Assembly: GCF_029478665.1 (NCBI RefSeq)
Contig: NZ_JARPQB010000014.1
Span: 1 to 64,000, forward strand
Source of the DNA: Pseudomonas entomophila
GTDB taxonomy: Bacteria > Pseudomonadota > Gammaproteobacteria > Pseudomonadales > Pseudomonadaceae
Direction: 5' to 3'
Length of the DNA stretch: 64,000 bases
The notes under the pieces: model-generated
The model's database searches: none
The model's input: the letters and a program-made list of their open reading frames with translations, nothing else
What the model was told of the DNA's origin: nothing
In this document: positions 13,479 to 20,891 of the stretch, piece after piece
Layout of the letters: every line of letters starts with the position of its first letter
Position numbering within the stretch: position 1 is the stretch's first letter
Program-made: the position numbers and the translations under genes

Positions 13479-14915
13479 ATGCTGCGCAAACTCTCACTGG
13501 CAATTGCCGTGTCTTGTGCGTCCCACGGAGTGGCCTGGGCAGTGGATACGCCCACGACGGTGAAGACCGACCTGGTCAGCGTCTACCAGGAAGCGGTCGA
13601 TAACAACGCCGACCTGGCCGCCGCCCGCGCCGACTATGGCGCCCGCCGTGAAGTGGTGCCCCAGGCCCGTGCCGGCCTGCTGCCCAACCTCTCGGCCGGT
13701 GCCGAGATGATGAACACCCGGACCAAGCTCGACGAACCGTCGATCACCTCCAACCGCAGCGGCAACGCCTGGAGCGCCACCCTGGCGCAACCGATCTTCC
13801 GCGCCGACCGCTGGTTCCAGTTGCAGGCCGCCGAGTCCGTCAACGAGCAGGCCGCGCTGGAACTGTCGGCCACCGAGCAGAACCTGATCCTGCAGACTGC
13901 CGAGAACTACTTCGCCGTGCTGCGCGCCCAGGACAACCTGGCCTCGACCAAAGCTGAAGAAGCGGCCTTCAAGCGCCAGCTCGATCAATCCAACGAACGC
14001 TTCGACGTCGGCCTTTCGGACAAGACCGACGTGCTGCAATCGCAAGCCAGCTACGACACCGCCCGGGCCAACCGGATCATCGCCGAGCGCCAGGTGCAGG
14101 ATGCCTTCGAAGCCTTGATCACCCTGACCAACCGCCAGTACAGCGCGATCCAGGGCGTGGTCCACACCCTGCCGGTTCAGGTGCCGACCCCCAACGACGC
14201 CAAGGCCTGGGTCGAGACCGCCGGGCGGCAGAACCTCAACCTGCTGGCGACCAACCACGCCGTGACCGCCGCCGAAGAAACCGTGCGCCAGCGCAAGGCC
14301 GGCCACGCGCCGACCCTCGATGCCGTGGCGAAATACCAGAAGGGTGACAACGACAACCTCGGTTTCACCAACTCGCAACTGCAACCGAACGTGCACTACG
14401 GCCGTGACGTGGAGCAGACCAGCATCGGCCTGCAGTTGAACATTCCGATCTACAGTGGCGGCCTGACCAGCTCGCAGGTTCGCGAAGCCTATGCGCGCCT
14501 CACGCAGACCGAACAGCAGCGCGAAAGCTTGCGTCGCCAGGTGGTGGAGAACACCCGTAACCTGCACCGCGCGGTGAACACCGACGTCGAGCAGGTGCAA
14601 GCGCGCAAGCAGTCGATCATCTCCAACCAGAGCGCGCTGGAAGCCACCGAGATCGGCTACCAGGTGGGGACACGCAACATCGTCGATGTGCTCGATGCCC
14701 AGCGCCAGCTGTACACCTCGGTACGCGACTACAACAACAGCCGCTACGACTACATCCTCGACAATCTGCGCCTGAAGCAGGCCGCCGGCACCCTGAGCCC
14801 GCAGGACCTGCAGGATCTTGGGCGCTACCTGAAAGCCGACTACAACCCGGACAAGGACTTCCTGCCACCGGACCTGGCAGCGGCGGCGGCAAAGAACTTC
14901 GAACGCCGCCCCTGA
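13479..14915 (+). CDS. TolC-family outer membrane efflux protein
   Basis: A 478-residue outer-membrane channel. The start is the ATG giving MLRKLSLAIAVSCASHGVAWA, with AAGGA about 9 nt upstream. The first 23-24 residues form the signal peptide. It has the two internal TolC repeats: SVYQEAVDNNADLAAARADYGARREVVPQARAGLLPNLS and, in the second half, ETAGRQNLNLLATNHAVTAAEETVRQRKAGHAPTLD. Conserved SGGLTSSQVREAYARL and the late GTRNIVDVLDAQRQLYTSVRDYNNSRYDYI identify a TolC-like protein. No inner-membrane pump or membrane-fusion protein is adjacent, so it is probably a general exit duct as in the thiC-tolC arrangement of other pseudomonads. Confidence 0.93.
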   Translation: MLRKLSLAIAVSCASHGVAWAVDTPTTVKTDLVSVYQEAVDNNADLAAARADYGARREVVPQARAGLLPNLSAGAEMMNTRTKLDEPSITSNRSGNAWSATLAQPIFRADRWFQLQAAESVNEQAALELSATEQNLILQTAENYFAVLRAQDNLASTKAEEAAFKRQLDQSNERFDVGLSDKTDVLQSQASYDTARANRIIAERQVQDAFEALITLTNRQYSAIQGVVHTLPVQVPTPNDAKAWVETAGRQNLNLLATNHAVTAAEETVRQRKAGHAPTLDAVAKYQKGDNDNLGFTNSQLQPNVHYGRDVEQTSIGLQLNIPIYSGGLTSSQVREAYARLTQTEQQRESLRRQVVENTRNLHRAVNTDVEQVQARKQSIISNQSALEATEIGYQVGTRNIVDVLDAQRQLYTSVRDYNNSRYDYILDNLRLKQAAGTLSPQDLQDLGRYLKADYNPDKDFLPPDLAAAAAKNFERRP

Positions 14916-14940
14916 GAATCTGGGGCAGCTTCGCTGCCCG

Positions 14941-15007
14941 TTCGCGGCACAAGGCCGCTCCTACAGGATTCGCGCAATCTGCTGTAGGAGCGGCCTTGTG
15001 CCGCGAA
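14941..15007. repeat. REP pair, GGCACAAGGCC class
   Basis: Inverted units TTCGCGGCACAAGGCCGCTC and GAGCGGCCTTGTGCCGCGAA with CTACAG/CTGTAG flanks and a spacer of roughly 17 nt. The pair lies between convergent tolC-like and waaA genes, where a bidirectional transcript end is expected. Confidence 0.88.
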
Positions 15008-15035
15008 CGGAGCGCAAAGCGCTCTCAAAACGTTT

Positions 15036-16307
15036 CTATTTCAACAGTCTTGCCAGCCCATCCAGCAAACGCTGCAGCGCGCCCTGATTGGCCTGCATCA
15101 CCGCCCTGCCCGCCTCGCCCATGCGCCGGGCATCCTGGGGCAGCTCCACCAGTCGGCGCACTGCCCCCGCCAGCCCGTCGGCGTCATCCACCTGCTGCAA
15201 CGCTCCCGCCTGGCGCAGCATCGCGCTGATCTCGAGGAAGTTGAACACGTGCGGCCCCATGAGCACCGGCAACGCCAATGCCGCTGGCTCCAACGGGTTG
15301 TGCCCGCCCGTGGGCACCAGGCTGCCGCCGACGAAGGCGATGTCAGCCAGGGCATAGAGGAACAGCAACTCGCCCATGGTGTCACCCAGCAACACCTGGG
15401 TCTGCGCCGCCACCGGCTCGCCTAGCGAGCGGCGTACCGTGGCGAACTGCTCGGCGCACTGGGCATGCACCGCGTCGAACCGCTCGGGATGACGTGGCAC
15501 CAGGATCAGCAGCGCATCACTGTGCACCTGCAACAATTGCTGGTGGGCAGCGAGAATCAGCGCATCCTCACCGTCATGGGTACTGGCGGCGATCCACACC
15601 GGGCGCTGGGTCGCGCCCCACTGCCCACGCAGCTCACGGGCACGCGGCAACAACTGCTCGTCGACCTTCAGGTCGAACTTGATCGAGCCGGTCACTTGCA
15701 CGCACTCGGCGCGGGCACCCAGGCTGCGAAAACGCTCGGCCTCGGTCTCGGTCTGCACCGCGATCAGGCTCATTTCCTCTAGCATCGGTCGGGTCAGGCC
15801 GGCGAAACGGGCATAGCCCCGCGCCGAACGCTCGGACAGCCGCGCATTGGCCAACGCCACCGGAATGCCGCGCTTCGCGCACTGATGGATGTGGTTGGGC
15901 CATAGCTCGGTTTCCATGATGACGCCCAGCTTCGGCCGCACATGGTCGAGGAAGCGCCCCGCCGCCCACGGCAGGTCATAGGGCAGGTAGCAGTGCTGCA
16001 CCCGCGGCTCGTTGGCGAACATCGCGTGGATCCGCTCGGACCCGGTCGGGGTCATGCAGGTGAGCGTGATGGGCAGGTCCGGGTACTGCGCGAGCAGGGC
16101 GCGAACCATCGGTGCGGCGGCGATGCTCTCGCCCACCGAGACCGCATGCACCCAGATGCCCCCCTGGCGCAGCGGCGGCAACTGCCAGGCGAAGCGCTCG
16201 GCAATGCGCGCACGATAGGCCGGCGCCTTGCGCCCGCGCAGGAACAGGCGCAGCGCGACCAGCGGCAGGCCCAAGTGAAACAGCAGGGTATAGAGGGTTC
16301 TGTTCAT
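15036..16307 (-). CDS. waaA: 3-deoxy-D-manno-octulosonic acid (Kdo) transferase
   Basis: Transfers Kdo from CMP-Kdo to lipid IVA at the inner face of the cytoplasmic membrane. 423 residues from the ATG giving MNRTLYTLLFHLGLPLVALRLFLRG, with one N-terminal membrane anchor. A longer open frame upstream has no family similarity. Conserved blocks are GGIWVHAVSVGESIAA, TCMTPTGSERI, LPYDLPWAAGRFLDHVRPKLGVIMETELWPN, ANARLSERSARGY, TGSIKFDL and the C-terminal FVGGSLVPTGGHNPLEPAAL. It is transcribed away from the LysR gene, whose 3' end lies 38 nt upstream of the ATG. Confidence 0.96.
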   Translation of the reverse strand: MNRTLYTLLFHLGLPLVALRLFLRGRKAPAYRARIAERFAWQLPPLRQGGIWVHAVSVGESIAAAPMVRALLAQYPDLPITLTCMTPTGSERIHAMFANEPRVQHCYLPYDLPWAAGRFLDHVRPKLGVIMETELWPNHIHQCAKRGIPVALANARLSERSARGYARFAGLTRPMLEEMSLIAVQTETEAERFRSLGARAECVQVTGSIKFDLKVDEQLLPRARELRGQWGATQRPVWIAASTHDGEDALILAAHQQLLQVHSDALLILVPRHPERFDAVHAQCAEQFATVRRSLGEPVAAQTQVLLGDTMGELLFLYALADIAFVGGSLVPTGGHNPLEPAALALPVLMGPHVFNFLEISAMLRQAGALQQVDDADGLAGAVRRLVELPQDARRMGEAGRAVMQANQGALQRLLDGLARLLK

Positions 16308-16345
16308 GGCGGCGGAGTTTACTAGGAACCGCGCGAAAAGGCCTG

Positions 16346-17236
16346 TCAGCCAATCGCTTGCAAGTGCACGGCGAAGCGCTCGGCCAGCCATTGGGCGGCT
16401 GGGCCCAGTGGTTCGTCGCGGCGCCAGGCCAGCTCCGCGACCAGGGCCGGCGGGCGCCACTCGCTGTCCAGCTCGACCATCTGCGCCTGGTAGGTGGGGT
16501 ACTGCACCACATGCCGGGGCAGCCAGGCCCACCCCAGGCCGCGCATCAGCAACTCGGCCATGGCGTAGAAGCTGTCGGCGCGCCAGACCTGCGGGCTGAT
16601 CGCCTCGCCACCGGGGTAGCCGCTTTGCTGGGGAGTGATCAGCAACTGGCGATGACGCGCCAATTGCTGGCGGCTGACCTTGGCCAGGCTCGCCAGTGGA
16701 TGGTCGACGGCACACACCGTGACCATCTCGACACTGCCCAGCGCGCGGCGCTCGAGCGAAGCCGGAATGCTTTCGTGATGGAAGAACAGGCCAAGGTCGG
16801 CGCGCCGCTCCACCAGCTTGCGTGCCACATCACCCTGGGCACCACTGGCCAGCTGGACCTCGAGATAGGGGTAGCGAGCCGCCAACTCGTCGAGGCTGTC
16901 GATCACCGGCTGGTACGGCATGGCCTCGTCCTGAGCCACTCGCAGCAAGGCTTCCTGGCCGCGCATCAACGCCAGCGCCCTACCATCGAGGCGTTCGCAC
17001 TGGCGCAGCAGTTCGCGGGCATCCTCCAGCAGTGCCGCGCCGCTTTCGGTCAGCCGGGGCTGGCGTCCGCTGCTGCGCTCGAACAGCGCCACGCCCAAGT
17101 CCGCCTCCAACAAGGCGATGGCGTTGCTTACCGCCGACTGTGCCCTGCGTTGCTCGCGCGCCACGGCGGAAAACGAACGCAGTTCCGCCGTGCGCACGAA
17201 CAGCCGCAGTTGTTCCAGGTTCCAATGCTCCGCCAT
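16346..17236 (-). CDS. LysR-family transcriptional regulator
   Basis: A 296-residue regulator starting at the ATG giving MAEHWNLEQLRLFVRTAELRSFSAVARE. The N-terminal winged helix-turn-helix (about residues 3-62) contains RRAQSAVSNAIALLEADLGVALFERSS. A linker helix and a two-lobed periplasmic-binding-protein-like effector domain follow. It is divergent from the SMR pump gene with a 90-bp shared intergenic region holding an inverted repeat, so control of the pump and of itself is the natural inference. The effector is unknown. Confidence 0.9.
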   Translation of the reverse strand: MAEHWNLEQLRLFVRTAELRSFSAVAREQRRAQSAVSNAIALLEADLGVALFERSSGRQPRLTESGAALLEDARELLRQCERLDGRALALMRGQEALLRVAQDEAMPYQPVIDSLDELAARYPYLEVQLASGAQGDVARKLVERRADLGLFFHHESIPASLERRALGSVEMVTVCAVDHPLASLAKVSRQQLARHRQLLITPQQSGYPGGEAISPQVWRADSFYAMAELLMRGLGWAWLPRHVVQYPTYQAQMVELDSEWRPPALVAELAWRRDEPLGPAAQWLAERFAVHLQAIG

Positions 17237-17261
17237 GACCAACCCATCTCCAGATCAGATA

Positions 17262-17298
17262 GGTAATGACTTTACCGCACCTGGGCATCCTCTAGAAT
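17262..17298 (+). promoter_or_regulatory. Candidate sigma-70 promoter with overlapping operator for the SMR gene
   Basis: TTTACC (17271-17276) and TAGAAT (17293-17298) are spaced 16 nt apart and sit 29 nt before the SMR ATG. An inverted repeat GGTAA-N5-TTACC (17262-17276) overlaps the -35 box. A LysR-type protein encoded divergently would be expected to bind here. Assigned by inspection. Confidence 0.5.
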
Positions 17299-17326
17299 GC
17301 ACAGCCAGCAACGGAGGACCCGCCCC

Positions 17327-17659
17327 ATGAACGCCTATACCTATCTCGCCATCGCCATCTGCGCCGAAGTCATCGCCACCGCCTCCATGAAAGCGGTCAA
17401 GGGGCTGAGCACGCCGCTGCCGCTGCTGTTGATGATCTGTGGCTACGGGGTGGCGTTCTGGATGCTGACCCTGGTGGTACGCAGCATTCCGGTGGGCATC
17501 GCCTATGCGATCTGGTCGGGGCTGGGCATCGTGCTGATCAGCGTCGCGGCCCTGGTGATCTACGGGCAGAAGCTGGATGTCCCGGCGATGCTGGGCATGG
17601 CCATGATCGTCGGCGGCGTGGTAGTGATCCAGGTGTTCTCCAACACCGCCGGGCACTGA
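17327..17659 (+). CDS. Small multidrug resistance (SMR) efflux protein, EmrE/QacE-like
   Basis: A 110-residue proton-coupled exporter with four transmembrane helices. Key residues line up with EmrE numbering: Glu14 in AICAEVIATASMK, then PVGIAYAIWSGLG with Tyr60, Trp63 and Gly67. The substrate is expected to be a quaternary ammonium or other lipophilic cation, possibly guanidinium (Gdx subtype). Chosen start MNAYTYLAIA with a GGAGG about 10 nt upstream; a longer frame has no SD. Divergent from the LysR gene. An antiparallel homodimer is likely because no second SMR gene is adjacent. Confidence 0.92.
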   Translation: MNAYTYLAIAICAEVIATASMKAVKGLSTPLPLLLMICGYGVAFWMLTLVVRSIPVGIAYAIWSGLGIVLISVAALVIYGQKLDVPAMLGMAMIVGGVVVIQVFSNTAGH

Positions 17660-17670
17660 CCCCGCGCCCC

Positions 17671-17753
17671 TGTAGGAGCCAGCCTTGCTGGCGAACGCAC
17701 CCGCCCTCTGGCAAGGCTTGCGCCTTGCATCGCCAGCAAGGCTGGCTCCTACA
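17671..17753. repeat. REP pair, GCCAGCCTTGCTGGC class
   Basis: TGTAGGAGCCAGCCTTGCTG and its inverted partner CAGCAAGGCTGGCTCCTACA flank about 40 nt that hold another short palindrome, GCAAGGCTTGC-type. This REP stem is found at only one other place in the window (20813-20880), and the two bracket the three-gene unit 17813-20803. Confidence 0.88.
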
Positions 17754-17812
17754 AGCTGGTCGAGGGCTTAGCCTGTATACTGCGCACCTGTCCCAGCTTT
17801 CGAGGTGCCCGC

Positions 17813-18988
17813 ATGCCATCCGCCATTTCCACTGACGTGCTGATCGTCGGCGCCGGGGTCGCAGGCCTCTGGCTCAACGCCCGCCTGCGCCGCCTGGGCT
17901 ATTCGACAGTACTGGTGGAGCGTGCCAGCCTGGGCGGCGAGCAGACCATCAAGTCGCAGGGGATCATCCACGGCGGCACCAAGTACGCCCTGCACGGCGC
18001 CCTGACCGGCGCCTCCGAGGCCATCGCCGACATGCCGCGGCGCTGGCGCGAAGCGCTGGCCGGCAACGGCGAGCTGGACCTGGCGGGCACCCGCCTGCTG
18101 TCCGACGCCCATTATCTCTGGTCCCCCGGCACCCTGGCCGGCAACCTCACCAGCTTCTTCGCCAGCAAGGCCGTGCGCGGCCGGGTCGACCAGGTCAAGG
18201 GCGAGCAACTGCCCCCGGCGCTGCAGGACCGGGCATTCAAAGGCAAGGTCTACCGCCTGGCCGAACTGGTCATCGACGTGCCCAGCCTGCTGGCCAACCT
18301 CGCACAACTGGCCGGCGACAGCCTGCTGGCAGGCGAACAGATCGAGCCGCTGCGCGAGGGCGACGAACTGGCCGGGCTGCGTGTCGACGGTCGCGAGATC
18401 CGCGCCCAGCGCATCGTCCTCAGCGCCGGTGGCGGCACGGCGGACCTGCTGCATGCGCTGGGCCTCGAGCAGCCCGCCATGCAGCGCCGTCCGCTGCACA
18501 TGGTCCTGGCCAAGGGGCCCAACCTCAAACCGCTGTACGCCCACTGCCTGGGCGGTGGCCCCAAGCCACGCATCACCGTGACCACCCACCCGGCCGCCGA
18601 CGGCCAGTGGGTGTGGTACCTCGGTGGCGACATCGCCGAAGCCGACGGTGTGGCCCGCGAGCCCGCCGCGCAGATCGCTGCGGCGCAGAAGGAAGTCGCC
18701 GGCCTGTTGCCCTGGGTCGACCAGAGCCAGGTACGCTGGGCCACCCTGCGGGTCGACCGCGCCGAACCCGCGCAATCGGGCCTGGTTCGCCCGGACAACG
18801 CCTTCCTCGCCGAACAGCGTCGCCTGCTGGTGGGCTGGCCGACCAAACTGGCTTTGGCGCCGGACTTCGCCGACCGTGTGCTGGCCAGCTTCGAACGCGA
18901 TGGCATCCACCCCTCGGCACAGCCGGACTTGGCCGGCCTGCCGCGCCCACCGCTGGGTGTACCGGCCTGGGAGCAACTGCTGCCATGA
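17813..18988 (+). CDS. FAD-dependent oxidoreductase (DAO-type fold)
   Basis: A 391-residue flavoprotein. The N-terminal Rossmann motif DVLIVGAGVAGLWLNARLRR is a clear GxGxxG dinucleotide-binding fold, followed by the acidic VLVER at the end of beta-2. The middle contains KSQGIIHGGTKYAL, reminiscent of glycerol-3-phosphate/2-hydroxyglutarate oxidases, and the late RIVLSAGGGTADLL. The exact substrate is unclear. The stop overlaps the start of the aldo/keto reductase gene (ATGA), so the two are coupled. A REP pair separates it from the SMR gene. Confidence 0.85.
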   Translation: MPSAISTDVLIVGAGVAGLWLNARLRRLGYSTVLVERASLGGEQTIKSQGIIHGGTKYALHGALTGASEAIADMPRRWREALAGNGELDLAGTRLLSDAHYLWSPGTLAGNLTSFFASKAVRGRVDQVKGEQLPPALQDRAFKGKVYRLAELVIDVPSLLANLAQLAGDSLLAGEQIEPLREGDELAGLRVDGREIRAQRIVLSAGGGTADLLHALGLEQPAMQRRPLHMVLAKGPNLKPLYAHCLGGGPKPRITVTTHPAADGQWVWYLGGDIAEADGVAREPAAQIAAAQKEVAGLLPWVDQSQVRWATLRVDRAEPAQSGLVRPDNAFLAEQRRLLVGWPTKLALAPDFADRVLASFERDGIHPSAQPDLAGLPRPPLGVPAWEQLLP

Positions 18989-19797
18989 GCCTGCCAACCT
19001 TGCACGACCATCATCGTCCCCTGGGCAGTACCGGCCTGCGCGTATCGCCCCTGGGCCTGGGCACGGTCAAGCTGGGCCGCGACCAGGGGGTGAAATACCC
19101 CAACGGTTTCACCATCCCCGATGACGAAACCGTCCGTCTGCTGCTCGGGCAGGCGCGCGATCTGGGGATCAACCTGCTCGACACCGCCCCGGCCTATGGC
19201 CGCAGCGAGGAGCGCCTGGGCCCGCTGCTGCGCGGCCAGCGCGACGAATGGGTGATCGTCAGCAAGGTGGGTGAAGAGTTCGACGACGGTCAGTCGCATT
19301 TCGATTTCAGCGCCGCCCACACCCGCCGCTCTGTCGAGCGCAGCCTCAAGCGCCTGGAAACCGACCGTATCGAACTGGTGCTGGTGCACTCCGACGGCAA
19401 CGACCTGGCGATCCTCGAGCATGAAGCCGTGTATGAAACCCTCGCCGCGCTCAAGCAGGAGGGCAAGATTCTCGGCTATGGTTTCTCCGGCAAGACCGTT
19501 GCCGGCGGCCTGAAAGCCTTGGAGCAGGGCGACTGCGCCATGGTCACCTACAACCTCAACGAGCAGGCGGAACGGCCGGTGCTGGACTACGCTGCCGAGC
19601 ACGGCAAGGCGATCCTGGTGAAGAAGGCTCTGGCCAGCGGGCACATCTGCCTGGCGCCCGGCGTCGACCCGGTACAGGCCAGCTTCGAGCTGCTGTTTGC
19701 CCACCCAGGCGTCAACAGTGCCATTGTCGGCACCATCAACCCGGTTCACCTGGCCCACAACGTGGCCACCGTCGCCCGCATCCTGGGTCGCCACTGA
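18985..19797 (+). CDS. Aldo/keto reductase
   Basis: A 270-residue TIM-barrel oxidoreductase, presumably NADPH-dependent. Catalytic residues can be placed: NLLDTAPAYGRSEERLG carries Asp and Tyr, VIVSKVGEEF carries Lys, and ELVLVHSDG carries the His position. The C-terminal PGVNSAIVGTINPVHLAHNV is the cofactor-binding end. The ATG overlaps the stop of the flavoprotein gene. Co-expression of a flavin oxidase-like enzyme with a carbonyl reductase suggests a small catabolic or repair route, but no substrate can be named. Confidence 0.9.
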   Translation: MSLPTLHDHHRPLGSTGLRVSPLGLGTVKLGRDQGVKYPNGFTIPDDETVRLLLGQARDLGINLLDTAPAYGRSEERLGPLLRGQRDEWVIVSKVGEEFDDGQSHFDFSAAHTRRSVERSLKRLETDRIELVLVHSDGNDLAILEHEAVYETLAALKQEGKILGYGFSGKTVAGGLKALEQGDCAMVTYNLNEQAERPVLDYAAEHGKAILVKKALASGHICLAPGVDPVQASFELLFAHPGVNSAIVGTINPVHLAHNVATVARILGRH

Positions 19798-19834
19798 GCC
19801 GCCCGGGCGGGGGCCCATCGCAAGGAGGAGCCTC

Positions 19835-20803
19835 GTGCCGCGTACGCTGATCCGCAAGAACCCGAGCAACTTCAAGACCCTGCCCCTGCATGTGGAGGCC
19901 ACGCCAGATGGCCTCACCTACCAGAGCATCGGCATGCCGCTGAACTTCGCCCAGACGCTGCAGCGGCGCAAGGCGATTCAGTTGGAGAACAGCGACCACT
20001 TCGTGGCCGAGCTGGCCAACCTGGGCGTGTCGGTACGCCTGACGTTACATTGGCATGGCCGCGACTATTGGGTGCTTGTGCGTCAACGCCGCCAGGATCG
20101 CGGCGATGTGGTGCTGAAACTGATCTCTGGCTATGTGCCCGCCCACGAACTGAACCTACCCCTGCATACGGCGATTCAGGAAGTAGCCGAGGAGTGTCTG
20201 CTGGAAACCCCGGAAGGCTGGCTGGGTGGACGCTTCAATGACACCTGGTTGCCAGCGCCCTACTCCGACGCCCTGCATTATCGAGAGGCCCTGCCTTTCG
20301 TCCTGACACCGGCCTCGGGAGCAGCCCGCCCCGTGCACTGTGGCAACCTGATGTTGCTGGAGCGGCCACACGCCTATGTGCACTTGCCCACCGCCTCGTT
20401 GCAACTGATCTACGACTTGCGCCTTGAAATACCCAGGGAAGCCAAGTCACTGAGCTTGTTCCATGTCGACGAACGGCTGGAAGGTGATCAACTGGTGGCA
20501 CGGCTCGATCGAAAGCGTCCGGACCTGTACCTGATGCCCTTGCAGGATGGCAAGCCACTGGCAGAGCTCTATACCGTGAAGAAGGACCAACTGTTACCGG
20601 CCAGCACGCGCGGGTTATGGCTGGCAGAGAGCTTTGCTCGCCAGGAAGGCTGGATCGTGCGGGATGAGCGGGTGCGCTGGAAGCAATGGTTGAAGGACCA
20701 AGGGCTGGTCGAAAGCAGGACGGCGCCGGCGTCGCATCTGGAGCGCTTCAGTGACAAGGCGCGGGCCCTGCTGGAGCGGGCGCGCACCTCGCTGCACAAG
20801 TAG
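19835..20803 (+). CDS. Uncharacterised protein with a Nudix-like segment
   Basis: 322 residues from a GTG with a strong AGGAGG eight bases upstream (the gap to the preceding aldo/keto reductase gene is 37 nt, so probably the same operon). I do not recognise a characterised family. The middle contains SGYVPAHELNLPLHTAIQEV followed by AEECLLE, which resembles a Nudix box (G-x5-E ... EVxEE) but has nine residues where seven are expected and Gln in place of Arg. The flanking strands and loops (HWHGRDYWVLVRQRRQDRGDVVLKLI) would fit a Nudix fold. The C-terminus is basic and helical. Activity may be lost or different. Confidence 0.72.
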   Translation: MPRTLIRKNPSNFKTLPLHVEATPDGLTYQSIGMPLNFAQTLQRRKAIQLENSDHFVAELANLGVSVRLTLHWHGRDYWVLVRQRRQDRGDVVLKLISGYVPAHELNLPLHTAIQEVAEECLLETPEGWLGGRFNDTWLPAPYSDALHYREALPFVLTPASGAARPVHCGNLMLLERPHAYVHLPTASLQLIYDLRLEIPREAKSLSLFHVDERLEGDQLVARLDRKRPDLYLMPLQDGKPLAELYTVKKDQLLPASTRGLWLAESFARQEGWIVRDERVRWKQWLKDQGLVESRTAPASHLERFSDKARALLERARTSLHK

Positions 20804-20812
20804 GTCGCCCTC

Positions 20813-20880
20813 TGTAGGAGCCAGCCTTGCTGGCGAACGCTGCGCAGATGCCGGTTCGCCAGCAAGGCTGGCTCCTACAG
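20813..20880. repeat. REP pair, GCCAGCCTTGCTGGC class
   Basis: CTGTAGGAGCCAGCCTTGCT and the inverted AGCAAGGCTGGCTCCTACAG flank about 16 nt between convergent genes (unknown protein and hldE). Same stem class as 17671-17753 and not found elsewhere in the window. Confidence 0.88.
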
Positions 20881-20891
20881 GAAGGTCGATG

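Noticed and set aside
16308..16715. 136-codon N-terminal extension of waaA
   Set aside because: Lies antisense-frame within the LysR gene and is not part of the Kdo transferase family; the ATG at 16305-16307 gives the normal N-terminus.
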